Assembly: GCF_020532555.1 (NCBI RefSeq)
Contig: NZ_JAJBBR010000009.1
Span: forward strand, 186,001 to 250,000
Direction of reading: 5' to 3'
From: Microvirga lenta
GTDB taxonomy: Bacteria > Pseudomonadota > Alphaproteobacteria > Rhizobiales > Beijerinckiaceae
DNA length: 64,000 bases
The translations under genes were made by a program, and so were the position numbers. The first letter of the stretch is position 1; the number at the start of each line of letters is the position of its first letter. Positions 24,989-35,373 of this stretch are shown here, piece after piece. The notes under the pieces were generated by a model. The model had not been told where the DNA came from. It saw only the letters and a program-made list of their open reading frames with translations, and did not search any database.

Positions 24989-26146
24989 CTAAACGGTAGA
25001 GGGACGCAGAACCCTTCGGGAGAGGAGCATGATGACCACGGCGAAAAGGATCAGCACGCCGAGGGTATTGCGCAGTCCCATGAGGTCGCCGCCGAAGCCG
25101 ATGAGGGGCGGGCCGAGGAGCAGCCCCGCATAGCCCATCGTGGCCACCATCGCCACGCCCATGCTCGGCGGGATGCCTTTGGTCTCGCCCGCCGTGCTGA
25201 ACAGCACCGGCACCGCGTTCGCCAAGCCCAGGCCGACGAGAGCGAAGCCGATGGTGGCCGTGACGGGATAGGGCAGGGCCATGGCGAGCCCGAGGCCCAG
25301 CGCCGCCAGAAGGCCGCCGAGCTTGACGGTGACGGCCCGCCCGAGGCGCCGGACTACGAGGTCGCCCATGAACCGGCAGATGGTCATGGTCAGCGAGAAG
25401 GCCGCGAAGCCGGCGACCGCGGTTTCCAGGCTCGCCCCGGCGACGGTCTGGAGGTAGATCGCGGTCCAGTCGACCATGGCGCCCTCCACCAGAAGGCAGA
25501 GCAGCGTCAGCATGGCCAGCCCCATGATCTCCAGGCGGGGCAGGGCGAAGGCATGTCCCCCGCCATGCCGCTCCGTCTCGTTCAGGGTCCAGAACGAGGC
25601 GGCCAGGAACAGCAGGCCCATGGCGGCGCAGGACAGGGTCAGGGTCGAGGGGATCCCGATCCCGGCCGCGATCATCAGTCCCGAGGCCGCCGCGCCGGTC
25701 AGTCCCCCGAGGCTGAAGAAGGCGTGGAACGACGACATGATCGGCTCGCCCCAGGCGCGCTCCACCTCCGTGGCGTTGGTGTTCATGGACACGTCCATGG
25801 CCCCGTTGGAGGCTCCGGCCAGCAGGGAGGCGCCGATGAGCAGCGGCAGCCCGGGGGCGAGACCCGGAAGGAGCAGGCAGGCTGCGAACGCGAAGGCGGC
25901 GGTCAGCGTGACGTTGCGGCTGCCTGCCCGCGCCACCAGCCAGCCGACGGTGGGCATGAGCACGATGGCTCCCAGGGCGAAGGCCAGAAGGGCGAGGCTC
26001 AGCTCCCCGTCCGACAGGCCGAGGGCGGCCTTGATCCGGGGCAGCTGGGCGGCCCAGGTGCCGATGCCGAAGCCGTTGCCGAAGAAGATGGCGCTCGCGG
26101 CCACCCGCGCCGGGAGGAGGTGACGGTGTCTCATTCCCGGGGACAT
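24989..26146 (-). CDS. MFS transporter (YbjJ/FucP-like)
   Basis: A 385-residue protein with about 12 hydrophobic spans. A loop-2/3 basic motif (GWLVARAGSRNV) is recognisable, and the STAGETKGIPPS loop between spans resembles the YbjJ branch. The substrate is not known; members of this branch carry sugars or act as drug exporters. ATG 26146 is listed; ATG 26134 is an alternative. It is transcribed alone, divergent from the chromate genes. No regulator is next to it. Confidence 0.88.
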   Translation of the reverse strand: MSPGMRHRHLLPARVAASAIFFGNGFGIGTWAAQLPRIKAALGLSDGELSLALLAFALGAIVLMPTVGWLVARAGSRNVTLTAAFAFAACLLLPGLAPGLPLLIGASLLAGASNGAMDVSMNTNATEVERAWGEPIMSSFHAFFSLGGLTGAAASGLMIAAGIGIPSTLTLSCAAMGLLFLAASFWTLNETERHGGGHAFALPRLEIMGLAMLTLLCLLVEGAMVDWTAIYLQTVAGASLETAVAGFAAFSLTMTICRFMGDLVVRRLGRAVTVKLGGLLAALGLGLAMALPYPVTATIGFALVGLGLANAVPVLFSTAGETKGIPPSMGVAMVATMGYAGLLLGPPLIGFGGDLMGLRNTLGVLILFAVVIMLLSRRVLRPSTV

Positions 26147-26318
26147 AGACCGGGAGACCGGGTTTTGCACCCCGGCAATTTTCGCCGGGAGGCGGTCAGC
26201 CCTGCGTCTTGACAACTTCGGGCGAGGGGATAACCGTTCCCACCATGGGGAATGCGATCTCCCCACGAGGCGACATGCCCAAGCATCGCGTCCTATCTCT
26301 TTTTCAAGGGGACGCCCC

Positions 26319-27167
26319 ATGTCGTCAGTCAACTCCATCTCAACAGACAAGCTTGCGCGCCTCATCGGAAGGCCGGACTGCCCCGTCCTGATCGACGTGC
26401 GCACCGATGAAGACTTCGCGTGCGATCCGCGCATGGTCCCCGGGGCCGTGCGCCGGCCATGGGCTGCTGTCGCGGACTGGGCTCCCGATTATCGCGGCCG
26501 GCCCGCCATCGTCATCTGCCACAGGGGCCTCAAGCTCAGCCAGGGTGTGGCTGCCTGGCTTCGCCAAACGGGTGCGCCCGCCGACTATCTCGATGAAGGC
26601 TCCTCAGGATGGGCCCAGGCCGGGCTGCCGATGGTTCCCGAAGCCAAACTGCCTCCGCGCAACCGCGAGGGACGCACCGTCTGGGTCACGCGCTCGCGCC
26701 CCAAGATCGACCGGATCGCATGTCCCTGGCTCATCCGTCGCTTCGTCGACCGACAGGCCGTCTTTCTGTTCGTCAGCCCCTCCGCCGTCGCCGGAGTTGC
26801 CGAGCGCTTTGCCGCAACGCCCTTCGACATCGAAGGCGAGACCGTGTTCTGGAGCCACCGGGGCGAGAACTGCACGTTCGACACGATGGTCGAGGAATTC
26901 GGCCTGGCGACGGAGCCTCTCCTACGACTGGCCGCAATCGTGCGGGGCGCCGATACGGGCAGGCCCGAACTCGCCCCTGAGGCGCCCGGCCTGCTCGCCG
27001 CCTCGCTCGGATTGTCGCGCATGTATGCGGACGACCTGGAGCAGCTCGAGGCGGGAATGACCCTCTACGATGCGTTCTACCGCTGGTGCCGTGACGCGGT
27101 CGACGAGACGCATAACTGGCCGGGAACCAAGCCGCAGAGCCGGCGTCTGCTCGAGGGTTCGCGATGA
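26319..27167 (+). CDS. chrB: rhodanese-ChrB fusion, chromate resistance protein
   Basis: A 282-residue fusion. Residues about 1-105 are a rhodanese domain whose active-site Cys is in VICHRGLKLS. Residues about 115-275 match the C-terminal ChrB domain (VWVTRSRPKIDRIACPWLIRR is the typical opening; YRWCRDAV is the typical end). ChrB in other bacteria regulates or supports chromate efflux by ChrA. The N-terminal DNA-binding part of classical ChrB is absent, so this protein is unlikely to be the regulator. AAGGGG precedes the ATG. It overlaps chrA by four bases (ATGA), so they are translationally coupled. Confidence 0.88.
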   Translation: MSSVNSISTDKLARLIGRPDCPVLIDVRTDEDFACDPRMVPGAVRRPWAAVADWAPDYRGRPAIVICHRGLKLSQGVAAWLRQTGAPADYLDEGSSGWAQAGLPMVPEAKLPPRNREGRTVWVTRSRPKIDRIACPWLIRRFVDRQAVFLFVSPSAVAGVAERFAATPFDIEGETVFWSHRGENCTFDTMVEEFGLATEPLLRLAAIVRGADTGRPELAPEAPGLLAASLGLSRMYADDLEQLEAGMTLYDAFYRWCRDAVDETHNWPGTKPQSRRLLEGSR

Positions 27168-28576
27168 GTGCGTCCATTCCCACTCCCACGTGCGCGACGG
27201 AAGCGGCCCCGTCGCATGGGGTGAGCCTGCGGGAGGCTCTCAAGGTCTGGATCCGGGTTGCTTTGCTGTCCTTCGGCGGCCCGGCCGGGCAGATCGCCGT
27301 GATGCATCGCATCATCGTGGAGGAGAAGCGGTGGATCGGCGAGCACCGCTTTCTGCACGCGCTGAACTACTGCATGCTTCTGCCGGGGCCCGAGGCGCAG
27401 CAGCTTGCGACCTATATCGGCTGGCTGATGCACAGAACCCTGGGCGGCGTGATGGCGGGCGTCCTCTTCGTCCTGCCGGGCGTCGTCTCGATCATGGCGC
27501 TCAGCATCGTCTATGCGCTGTTCGGCAAGGTCGGCATCGTGTCGGCCCTGTTCTTCGGCCTCAAGGCCGCCGTCCTCGCCGTCGTGCTGCAGGCGGTTCT
27601 CCGCATCGGATCGAAGGCTCTGAAGAACCGCGTCATGGTCGTGATCGCCGTCGCCGGGTTCTGCGCGATCTTCTTCTTCGGCGTTCCGTTTCCGGCGATC
27701 ATCTTCACGGCGGGCATCATCGGGTTTCTCGCAGGACGCGCTGGCGTTCCCGCTTTCCAGGTGAGGAACGGACATGGCCCGGCGAGAGGAGGCAGGGAGG
27801 TCGCCGATGCCGAGACCCTGCTCGGGGAGGAACTGCCGGACCACGCCCGTCCGACCGTCGCCCGGGCCCTTCGGGTCTCTGCAATCTGCATGACGCTGTG
27901 GCTGGTCCCGGTGGCGCTTCTGATGGCGGGCTTGGGCTCCGGCAACGTGTTCAGCCAAATCGCCACGTTCTTCTCGACAATGGCCGTCGTCACCTTCGGA
28001 GGCGCCTATGCGGTGCTGGCCTACGTGGCGCAGCAGGCCGTGGAGAATTACGGCTGGCTCGCCCCCGGCGAGATGCTCGACGGCCTCGGCATGGCCGAGA
28101 CGACGCCCGGACCCCTCATCATGGTGCTGCAGTTCGTGGGCTTCATGGGCGCCTTCCGGGATCCCGGGGCGCTGTCGCCCCTGACGGCCGGGGTGCTCGG
28201 AGGCCTTCTCGCCACATGGGTCACCTTCGTCCCGTGCTTCCTGTTCATCTTTCTCGGTGCACCCTGGATCGAGTCCCTGCGGGGCAACCAGGCGCTGCAC
28301 GGGGCGCTTTCCGCCATTACCGCGGCAGTGGTCGGCGTCGTCCTGAACCTTGCCGTCTGGTTCGCGATTCACACGGTCTTCCGCGAGACATGGCCCGTGC
28401 GCGCTTTCGGGCTCTCCTTCGACGCCCCTGTGCTCGCGAGCGTCAACCCGTGGGCTCTCCTGCTCTCGGGAGCGGCGGTGATCGCGGTCATTCGGCTCAA
28501 GGCGGGCATGATGACGACCCTGGCGGCCAGCTCGGTTGCGGGCATCGCCCTCTATCTTGCGGGAGCGCCCCTGTAG
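27164..28576 (+). CDS. chrA: chromate transporter ChrA (CHR family, two-domain)
   Basis: A 470-residue inner-membrane chromate efflux protein of the long-chain CHR family. It has two homologous halves, each opening with an FGG motif: SFGGPAGQIA in the first and TFGGAYAVLAYV in the second. Each half also has a conserved P-G-P turn (LPGPEAQQLATYIGW and TTPGPLIMV). A polar loop of about 60 residues (HGPARGGREVADAE) separates them. It is expected to expel chromate using the proton motive force. It is translationally coupled to the rhodanese-ChrB gene. Confidence 0.93.
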   Translation: MSASIPTPTCATEAAPSHGVSLREALKVWIRVALLSFGGPAGQIAVMHRIIVEEKRWIGEHRFLHALNYCMLLPGPEAQQLATYIGWLMHRTLGGVMAGVLFVLPGVVSIMALSIVYALFGKVGIVSALFFGLKAAVLAVVLQAVLRIGSKALKNRVMVVIAVAGFCAIFFFGVPFPAIIFTAGIIGFLAGRAGVPAFQVRNGHGPARGGREVADAETLLGEELPDHARPTVARALRVSAICMTLWLVPVALLMAGLGSGNVFSQIATFFSTMAVVTFGGAYAVLAYVAQQAVENYGWLAPGEMLDGLGMAETTPGPLIMVLQFVGFMGAFRDPGALSPLTAGVLGGLLATWVTFVPCFLFIFLGAPWIESLRGNQALHGALSAITAAVVGVVLNLAVWFAIHTVFRETWPVRAFGLSFDAPVLASVNPWALLLSGAAVIAVIRLKAGMMTTLAASSVAGIALYLAGAPL

Positions 28577-28720
28577 GGACCGGCCTGCGCCGTTGCGGGT
28601 CCAGGCCAGCAGGAAGGCGCGATCCGTCCGCCGGGTGCGGGACGGGCTCTACGGCCGAAACCGGATCAAAAGAAACCGTGTCGAGTTGTCTCCAGCGAAA
28701 TGTCGCTGAGGGCGTCATCT

Positions 28721-31156
28721 ATGGCCGATCCGGCTCTGCCTCCTCCCCCGTCGGCCGTGCGGCCCGCAAGTTCTCCCGTCTTGACCGCCGGCGGCATCGT
28801 CCTTGCCATCGGGGGCCTCTATTTCGGCCGGGATATCTTCATCCCCTTCGCGCTCGCCATTCTCCTGAGCTTCGCTCTCGCGCCTCTCGTGAACTGGTTC
28901 CGGCGCCTGAAGCTGCCGCGGGTCGCAGCAGTGCTCGTTGCCGTTGCCCTTGCCTTCGTCCTCATCGGCGGGATCGGCTTCGTCGTCGGCCGTCAACTCG
29001 TGCAGCTCGCCAGCAACCTTCCGGCCTACCAGACCACCATCACGCAAAAGATCCGGTCCCTGCAGCAATCCGCGCCCGGCGGCGGCGTGGTCGAGAGAGT
29101 CACCACGACTATCGAGGATCTCGGCAAGGAGATTGCCGGCGAGGAGAAGCCCGAGGACGAGCCGGCGCAGGCGCCGGGCTCCGCGCTCGGCGCGGGGACC
29201 TTGGAGGAGCCCGTCACCGTGAGGCTGGAGCCCCCACGCCCGCGCCCGCTGGAGGTGATCCAGACCATTATCGGCCCGCTGCTGGCGCCGCTCGCCACGG
29301 CCGGCCTAGTCATCATCTTCGTGATCTTCGTGCTGCTCGAGCGGGAGGACCTGCGCGACCGTTTCATCAAGCTTGCCGGGGCGGGCGATCTCCAGAAGAG
29401 CACGCAAGCCATCAACGACGCGGCCGCGCGGGTCAGCCGCTATCTCCTGATGCAGCTCGTCGTGAACCTGACCTACGGCATTCCCATCGGCATCGCCCTC
29501 TACTTCATCGGCGTGCCCAATGCGGTGCTGTGGGGGCTGCTGGCGGCCGTGCTGCGTTTCATCCCCTATCTCGGGCCGTTCCTGGCGGCTCTCTTCCCCA
29601 TCGCCCTGGCGGTCGCGGTGGATCCGGGCTGGACCATGCTGCTGTGGGTCGTGGGGCTCTTCCTCATGGCGGAGCTCATCAGCAACAACGTGATCGAGCC
29701 GTGGCTCTACGGCTCCAGCACCGGCCTGTCGTCGCTCGCCATCATCATGGCGGCGATCTTCTGGACCAGCCTGTGGGGGCCGGTCGGGCTGTTTCTCGCA
29801 ACGCCCCTGACGGTCTGCCTCGTGGTGATCGGCCGCTACGTGCCCCAGCTCGAATTCCTCGGCGTTCTCCTCGGCAGCGATCCGGTGCTGGCGCCGGAGG
29901 AGCGCCTTTACCAGCGCCTTTTGGCGGGCAACCTGGAGGAGGCGGTGGAAATGGCCGAAGACTACGTCGACGAACGCTCCTCGCGCGAGTTCTACGACAA
30001 CGTGGCCATACCCGCTCTCCGGCTGGCGGAGAACGACCGCCAGCGCAGCACCACGGAAACGAATTACCGGCGGCTTGTCGCCGATACGGCGATCTGCGTC
30101 GTCCGGGAGATCGAGGACCACATCCGCGACAAGGACGACGAAGCGGACACGGGCGAAGGCCGGTCGGCAACAGGGGCGGCAAAGCCGTCCGCCGTCCTCT
30201 GCGTGGCGGGGCGCACGGAACTCGACCGCGCGGCGGCCGAGATGATGTCTCAGGTGCTCCATGAACGGGGCATCGGCGCCCGCGTCCTGCCGCCGATCGC
30301 CGTCAGCCAGGGAGCCCTGGGACAGCTCGACCTCCAGGGCGTGGATGTGGTGTGCCTGTCCTATCTGCACCCGCAGCCGCAGGTCTATGCGCGCTACATC
30401 TGCCGCCGCCTGCGCCGCCGGGCGCCTCATGTGAAGCTCGTCGTCTGCTGCTGGAACCCGGTCTCAGCGACCGAGCGGCCGGAGGATCCCGCGAAGCAGA
30501 TGGCGGCCGATGCGGTGTTCACCTCCCTGGAGGCCTGTCTCGACCAGATGGATGCGTGGGTCTCCCGCCCGGCCTCGCCCACCGGGGCGGCTCCGGTCAT
30601 TCAGGACGCCGAACACGAGCAACTCGCGGCGCTGGAGGAACTCGGTCTGACCTCTGTCAAGGAGCGGCAGTTCGACAGGGTGTCGAGGGAGGTCGCTCAG
30701 GCCTTCGGCACGCCCATCGCCCTCGTTTCTCTCGTCGATCAGGTCCATCGGCCCTCGAACGAGGCCGCTTCGCCCCAGGGCGGCCATGCGGATGGCCCGA
30801 ATCCTCACGGGGAATCGCTCGATGCCTACGTGATTGCGGCGAACGAGGCGCTGGTGTCCGAGGATGTGACCAAGGATCCGCGCTTTGCCGACGACCCGAT
30901 CGTGCTGGAGAAGGGAATCCGCTTCTATGCCGGGGCTCCGCTGCGCGCCTCCTCCGGAGTGGTCATCGGCTCCCTGTGCCTGATCGACACGAAGCCGCGC
31001 GAGTTTCCGGAGCCGGATCGCCAGCGGCTCCAGCAGATGGCCGACGCATTGATGGCGGACCTGGAGGGCCGGTCAAGGAAGGATGCGGATCCTTCCCCTG
31101 ACGCTGTTCCGGCGAGCCGCTCATCCGCGGAGCCTCAGGGTCACGAGGTCGGATAG
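28721..31156 (+). CDS. AI-2E/PerM transporter fused to B12-like module and GAF domain
   Basis: An 811-residue multidomain protein. Residues about 15-375 are the PerM/AI-2E transporter core with eight or so spans, split by an acidic Pro-rich loop. Residues about 390-450 ([19 protein letters not shown]) resemble the helical cap of B12-binding modules. Residues about 490-585 ([28 protein letters not shown]) resemble the B12-binding Rossmann domain, but lack the DxHxxG motif, so cobalamin binding is doubtful. Residues about 638-780 are a GAF domain. Together this looks like a regulated membrane transporter. The start is ATG 28721; ATG 28700 is possible. It overlaps hisI at the 3' end by 16 bases. 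Confidence 0.85.
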   Translation: MADPALPPPPSAVRPASSPVLTAGGIVLAIGGLYFGRDIFIPFALAILLSFALAPLVNWFRRLKLPRVAAVLVAVALAFVLIGGIGFVVGRQLVQLASNLPAYQTTITQKIRSLQQSAPGGGVVERVTTTIEDLGKEIAGEEKPEDEPAQAPGSALGAGTLEEPVTVRLEPPRPRPLEVIQTIIGPLLAPLATAGLVIIFVIFVLLEREDLRDRFIKLAGAGDLQKSTQAINDAAARVSRYLLMQLVVNLTYGIPIGIALYFIGVPNAVLWGLLAAVLRFIPYLGPFLAALFPIALAVAVDPGWTMLLWVVGLFLMAELISNNVIEPWLYGSSTGLSSLAIIMAAIFWTSLWGPVGLFLATPLTVCLVVIGRYVPQLEFLGVLLGSDPVLAPEERLYQRLLAGNLEEAVEMAEDYVDERSSREFYDNVAIPALRLAENDRQRSTTETNYRRLVADTAICVVREIEDHIRDKDDEADTGEGRSATGAAKPSAVLCVAGRTELDRAAAEMMSQVLHERGIGARVLPPIAVSQGALGQLDLQGVDVVCLSYLHPQPQVYARYICRRLRRRAPHVKLVVCCWNPVSATERPEDPAKQMAADAVFTSLEACLDQMDAWVSRPASPTGAAPVIQDAEHEQLAALEELGLTSVKERQFDRVSREVAQAFGTPIALVSLVDQVHRPSNEAASPQGGHADGPNPHGESLDAYVIAANEALVSEDVTKDPRFADDPIVLEKGIRFYAGAPLRASSGVVIGSLCLIDTKPREFPEPDRQRLQQMADALMADLEGRSRKDADPSPDAVPASRSSAEPQGHEVG

Positions 31157-31572
31157 GTCGCTTCCGCCAATGCGAGCTTCGGCCCGTCCTCCGTAGACTC
31201 CACCTTCCGGTAGAAGCAGGATTGCCGCCCCGTGTGGCAGCAGCCGCCGTCGCCGGCGACCTTGACCTTGAGCCATAGGGCGTCCTGGTCGCAATCGACC
31301 CTCATCTCGACGACGGTCTGGATCTGGCCGCTCGTGGCGCCCTTGTGCCAGAGTTCGCCCCGCGAGCGGGACCAGTACCAGGCTTCTCCGGTCTCAAGGG
31401 TCTTCGCCAGGGCCTGCGCGTTCATGTGCGCGACCATGAGGAGTTCGCCGGTCTCGGCCTCGGTCGTGACGCAGGTGATCAGGCCGTCGGCGCCGAAACG
31501 CGGGGTGAGGGCCGCTCCTTCTTCAAGGTCGGCCTTGGAACCGGGAGCCGGGAAGGGGTGGGACGCGCACAT
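31141..31572 (-). CDS. hisI: phosphoribosyl-AMP cyclohydrolase
   Basis: Third step of histidine synthesis: opens the ring of phosphoribosyl-AMP. 143 residues. The magnesium-binding motif DCDQDALW and the zinc-binding cysteines ([15 protein letters not shown]) are present. The Trp-rich [14 protein letters not shown] loop is typical. It lacks the HisE (pyrophosphohydrolase) domain, as is usual in alphaproteobacteria. Its 3' end overlaps the end of the AI-2E fusion gene by 16 bases. It lies downstream of folE on the same strand with 55 bases between. Confidence 0.96.
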   Translation of the reverse strand: MCASHPFPAPGSKADLEEGAALTPRFGADGLITCVTTEAETGELLMVAHMNAQALAKTLETGEAWYWSRSRGELWHKGATSGQIQTVVEMRVDCDQDALWLKVKVAGDGGCCHTGRQSCFYRKVESTEDGPKLALAEATYPTS

Positions 31573-31627
31573 GGGAAACCTTCGATGGTGGGGACATGCC
31601 CTTCAGAACGCCGGACGGCGCGAAAAC

Positions 31628-32260
31628 TCAAGCCTTTCCGTGCCGCACCAGGGTCAGGAAGCGCACCTGTTCGGCAGGGTCCTTGAAGGCGCCGGTGAAT
31701 TGGGTCGTCAGGGTCATGGCTCCCGCCTTCTGCACGCCGCGCATGGACATGCACATGTGCTCGGCCTCGATCATCACGGCGACGCCGCGGGGTTCGAGCG
31801 CGGTCTCCATGGCATCGGCGATCTGGGCCGTCATGGTTTCCTGCGTCTGGAGACGCCTGGCGAAGACCTCCACCAGCCGGGCGAGCTTGGACAGGCCGAC
31901 CACGCCCTTCGTGGGATAATAGGCGATGTGGGCCATGCCGAAGAACGGCACCATGTGGTGCTCGCAATGGGAATAGAACGGGATGTCCCGCACGAGAACG
32001 ATGTCGTCGTAGCCCTCGACCTCGGCGAAGATCTTGTTCAGGACCTCGTGCGGGTCGTCCTCGTAGCCCGAGTAGAACTCCCTGAACGCCTTGGCGACGC
32101 GCTTGGGCGTCTCGCGCAGGCCCTCCAGCTGCGGATCGTCCCCCGCCCAGCGGATCAGGGTGCGGACGGCGGCTTCCGCCTCCTCCCGGCTGGGCCGGTC
32201 GCCTGGCTTGTCGGCGACTGCGGACAGGCGCGGGGACAAGGGCTTAACCACATCGTTCAT
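31628..32260 (-). CDS. folE: GTP cyclohydrolase I
   Basis: Converts GTP to dihydroneopterin triphosphate, the first step of folate synthesis. 210 residues. Zinc ligands are visible in [10 protein letters not shown] (Cys and His) and EHMCMSMRG (Cys). The catalytic His is in the same HCEHH block and the QTQE motif is present. It forms a likely operon with hisI downstream. The IscU-like gene is divergent from it across about 150 bases. Confidence 0.96.
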   Translation of the reverse strand: MNDVVKPLSPRLSAVADKPGDRPSREEAEAAVRTLIRWAGDDPQLEGLRETPKRVAKAFREFYSGYEDDPHEVLNKIFAEVEGYDDIVLVRDIPFYSHCEHHMVPFFGMAHIAYYPTKGVVGLSKLARLVEVFARRLQTQETMTAQIADAMETALEPRGVAVMIEAEHMCMSMRGVQKAGAMTLTTQFTGAFKDPAEQVRFLTLVRHGKA

Positions 32261-32411
32261 GCGGTGCCTTTCTCAACTCGTGAACTGGGGAGGCCCTAGG
32301 CCTCCGGCGTTTCCATTCCCTTTCCGCGAAAGCGCCGTCAGGAGCCCAGTCGCAGAGTTCAGTGATGTTTCCTATATATTGGCTGAGACATCCACGCGTC
32401 ATCAGGCCCAA

Positions 32412-32858
32412 ATGCTGAACGACATCTACAATCGTCGCATCCTCGAGCTCGCTGCGGACATTCCGCTCCTCGGACGGCTGCCGGAGCCCCAGGCCACTGC
32501 GACCGCGCGGTCGAAGCTCTGCGGCTCCACCGTCACGGTCGACCTCGCCCTGGACGGGGATGTGGTGACGGGCTTCGCCCATGACGTGAAGGCCTGCGCC
32601 CTCGGCCAGGCCTCCTCCTCCATCATGGGCCGGCACGTGCTGGGCTCGACCGCCGCGGAATTGCGCGAGGTCCGGGAGATCGCGAGCCGTATGCTCAGGG
32701 CCGGGGGAGAGGCCCCGGAAGGCAAGTGGGAGGACTTGAAGGTCCTCGAGCCCCTGCGGGACTACAAGGCCCGCCACCCCTCGATCATGCTCACCTTCGA
32801 TGCCGTCGTCGATGCCCTCGACCAGATCGAGGCCGGGCGGACGAAGGAGGCGGGCTAG
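32412..32858 (+). CDS. iron-sulfur cluster assembly scaffold, IscU/NifU N-terminal-like
   Basis: A 148-residue protein of the IscU fold. Two of the three cluster-ligand positions hold cysteine (KLCGST and KACALGQASS). The third, near RHPSIMLTF, does not. This variant is common in alphaproteobacteria and its exact role is unclear. It is followed two bases later by yidD, so they are coupled. The start ATG 32412 matches the usual MLNDIYN opening. Confidence 0.85.
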   Translation: MLNDIYNRRILELAADIPLLGRLPEPQATATARSKLCGSTVTVDLALDGDVVTGFAHDVKACALGQASSSIMGRHVLGSTAAELREVREIASRMLRAGGEAPEGKWEDLKVLEPLRDYKARHPSIMLTFDAVVDALDQIEAGRTKEAG

Positions 32859-32860
32859 GC

Positions 32861-33190
32861 ATGGCGAGCCCCGCTCAACGGGCAGCGCACTGGGCGATCC
32901 GAGGCTACCAGCTGACCCTGTCCGGCCTCATCGGCCGCCAGTGCCGGCACATGCCGTCCTGTTCGGAATACACCGACGAGGCGATCCAGCGGCACGGCTT
33001 CTGGGCCGGAGGCTGGATGGGCGTGTCGCGGATCTGCCGTTGCGGGCCCTTCGGCACGTCCGGGCTCGATGTGGTGCCCGAAACATTGCCCGAAGGGGCC
33101 GGCTGGTATAAGCCCTGGGCCTATGGTCGCTGGCGGGGCGTGAACGCTCCCCCGATCGTCTGCGAGGCAGTCGAACCTGACGGCGGCTGA
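32861..33190 (+). CDS. yidD: membrane protein insertion efficiency factor YidD
   Basis: A 109-residue protein with the YidD core: [22 protein letters not shown], spread over residues 14-35, then a [16 protein letters not shown] segment. The core cysteines are present. YidD is membrane-associated and helps YidC insert proteins. Usually it lies in rpmH-rnpA-yidD-yidC; here it is displaced, next to an IscU-like gene. An AAGGAGG ribosome binding site stands about ten bases before the ATG, inside the end of the previous gene. The C-terminal 35 residues are longer than in enteric YidD. Confidence 0.93.
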   Translation: MASPAQRAAHWAIRGYQLTLSGLIGRQCRHMPSCSEYTDEAIQRHGFWAGGWMGVSRICRCGPFGTSGLDVVPETLPEGAGWYKPWAYGRWRGVNAPPIVCEAVEPDGG

Positions 33191-33266
33191 TCTCGCTCCC
33201 ATCCAACAAACCGTCGGCCCCCGCTTACCTGCTCCGTTGGCAGGAGTGAGCCAGGAGAACGCACTC

Positions 33267-35279
33267 ATGATTACCCTGACCTTTCCCGATGGCGCCCAGA
33301 AGCAGTACAGCCCCGGCACGACCGGCCGCGAGGTTGTGGAGGGCATCGCCAAGTCCCTCGCCAAGCGTACCGTCGCCATGGCTCTGGACGGCACCGTCGC
33401 CGACCTGAACGACCCCATCGCGCAGGACGCCAGGATCGAATTCCTCAATCGCGAGGACCCGCGCTCGCTGGAGCTGATCCGGCACGATTGCGCCCACGTG
33501 CTGGCCGAGGCCGTGCAGGAGCTCTTTCCGGGAACGCAGGTGACCATCGGGCCGGTGATCGAGAACGGCTTCTATTACGATTTCGCGCGCCCTGAGCCCT
33601 TCACCCCCGAGGATTTTCCCGCCATCGAGGCGAAGATGCGCGAGATCATCGCGCGCGACAAACCCTTCACCAAAGAGGTGTGGAGCCGCGACAAGGCCAA
33701 GCAGGTCTTCGCCGAAAAGGGCGAAAGCTACAAGGTCGAGCTCGTCGACGCGATCCCCGAAGGCCAGGACCTCAAGATCTATTTCCAGGGCGACTGGTTC
33801 GATCTCTGCCGCGGCCCGCACATGACCTCCACGGGCAAGATCGGCAACGCCTTCAAGCTCATGAAGGTGGCGGGCGCCTATTGGCGCGGCGACTCGAACA
33901 ACCCGATGCTGACCCGCATCTACGCCACCGCCTGGGCGAACCAGGAGGAGCTCGACGCCTATCTCAAGCAGCTCGAGGAGGCCGAGAAGCGCGACCACCG
34001 GCGGCTCGGCCGCGAGATGGACCTGTTCCATTTCCAGGAGGAAGGGCCGGGCGTCGTCTTCTGGCACGCCAAGGGCTGGACCCTGTTCCAGGAGCTGATC
34101 TCCTACATGCGCCGCCGCCTCAAGGGCGACTATCAGGAGGTCAACGCTCCGCAGATCCTCGACAAGGCCCTGTGGGAGACCTCCGGTCACTGGGGCTGGT
34201 ACCGCGAGAACATGTTCGCGACCCAGACCGAGGACGACCGCGTCTTCGCCATCAAGCCGATGAACTGCCCCGGCCACGTGCAGATCTTCAAGCACGGGCT
34301 GAAATCCTACCGCGACCTGCCGCTCAGGCTGGCGGAGTTCGGCAACGTGCACCGCTACGAGCCCTCCGGCGCCCTGCACGGGCTGATGCGCGTGCGCGGC
34401 TTCACGCAGGACGACGCCCACATCTTCTGCACGGAAGACCAGCTCGATTCCGAGTGCCTGAAGATCAACGACCTGATCCTCTCGACCTATGCCGATTTCG
34501 GCTTCGAGGAGATCGTCGTGAAGCTCTCGACCCGGCCGGAGAAGCGCGTCGGCACCGACGAGATGTGGGATCACGCCGAGGAGGTGATGACCCGCGTGCT
34601 CAAGCAGATCGAGGAGCAGTCGGGCGGACGCATCAAGACGGCGATCAACCCGGGCGAGGGCGCGTTCTACGGGCCGAAGTTCGAGTATGTGCTGCGCGAC
34701 GCCATCGGCCGCGACTGGCAGTGCGGCACGACCCAGGTCGACTTCAACCTGCCGGAGCGGTTCGGCGCGTTCTATGTCGATCAGGACGGCCAGAAGAAGA
34801 CTCCGGTCATGGTCCACCGGGCCATCTGCGGTTCCATGGAGCGCTTCACCGGCATCCTGATCGAGCACTTCGCGGGCCATTTCCCGCTCTGGCTCGCTCC
34901 GGTCCAGGTCGTGGTCGCCACCATCACCTCGGAGGGTGATGCCTACGCCACCGAGGTGGTGCGGGCCGCCGAGCGGATGGGGCTTCGGGTCGAGGCCGAC
35001 CTGCGCAACGAGAAGATCACCTACAAGGTGCGCGAGCACTCGCTCGCCAAGGTGCCGGTGCTGCTCGTGGTCGGAAAGAAGGAAGCCGCCGAAGGGACGG
35101 TGTCGATCCGCCGCCTCGGCAGCCCCGACCAGAGGACCATGACCCTCGGCGACGCGCTCAGGGCGCTCGCCGCCGAGGCGATTACGCCGGACCGCAAGCG
35201 CGCGTCCCAGGCCGCGGCGGAGCCCGAAGGCCACCTGACGCTCGACGGGCAACACGTGGTCGAGCGCACGGTGGCTTGA
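33267..35279 (+). CDS. thrS: threonyl-tRNA synthetase
   Basis: Class II aminoacyl-tRNA synthetase for threonine, 670 residues. Domain order: TGS (about 1-62), the editing domain ([12 protein letters not shown]; the HxxxH and CxxH zinc residues), the catalytic core with motif 2 ([19 protein letters not shown]) and motif 3 ([13 protein letters not shown]), and the anticodon-binding domain ([11 protein letters not shown] to VGKKEA). The MNCPGH zinc-binding segment is intact. It starts at ATG 33267 behind CAGGAGAA and ends before a strong intrinsic terminator. Confidence 0.97.
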   Translation: MITLTFPDGAQKQYSPGTTGREVVEGIAKSLAKRTVAMALDGTVADLNDPIAQDARIEFLNREDPRSLELIRHDCAHVLAEAVQELFPGTQVTIGPVIENGFYYDFARPEPFTPEDFPAIEAKMREIIARDKPFTKEVWSRDKAKQVFAEKGESYKVELVDAIPEGQDLKIYFQGDWFDLCRGPHMTSTGKIGNAFKLMKVAGAYWRGDSNNPMLTRIYATAWANQEELDAYLKQLEEAEKRDHRRLGREMDLFHFQEEGPGVVFWHAKGWTLFQELISYMRRRLKGDYQEVNAPQILDKALWETSGHWGWYRENMFATQTEDDRVFAIKPMNCPGHVQIFKHGLKSYRDLPLRLAEFGNVHRYEPSGALHGLMRVRGFTQDDAHIFCTEDQLDSECLKINDLILSTYADFGFEEIVVKLSTRPEKRVGTDEMWDHAEEVMTRVLKQIEEQSGGRIKTAINPGEGAFYGPKFEYVLRDAIGRDWQCGTTQVDFNLPERFGAFYVDQDGQKKTPVMVHRAICGSMERFTGILIEHFAGHFPLWLAPVQVVVATITSEGDAYATEVVRAAERMGLRVEADLRNEKITYKVREHSLAKVPVLLVVGKKEAAEGTVSIRRLGSPDQRTMTLGDALRALAAEAITPDRKRASQAAAEPEGHLTLDGQHVVERTVA

Positions 35280-35318
35280 TCGGCCGGAAGAGCGATCTTC
35301 CTCAGGTTTGCAAACGAG

Positions 35319-35350
35319 GATGGCCGGGGCAAGCCCCGGCCATCGCTTTT
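35319..35350 (+). terminator. intrinsic terminator of thrS
   Basis: A GC-rich stem of 11-12 bp (35319-35330 with 35333-35344) and a short loop, followed by GCTTTT. It lies 40 bases after the thrS stop and also near the stop of the convergent CBS-BON gene. Confidence 0.85.
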
Positions 35351-35373
35351 CAAGGGGACGCGTCCAAGCGGCC

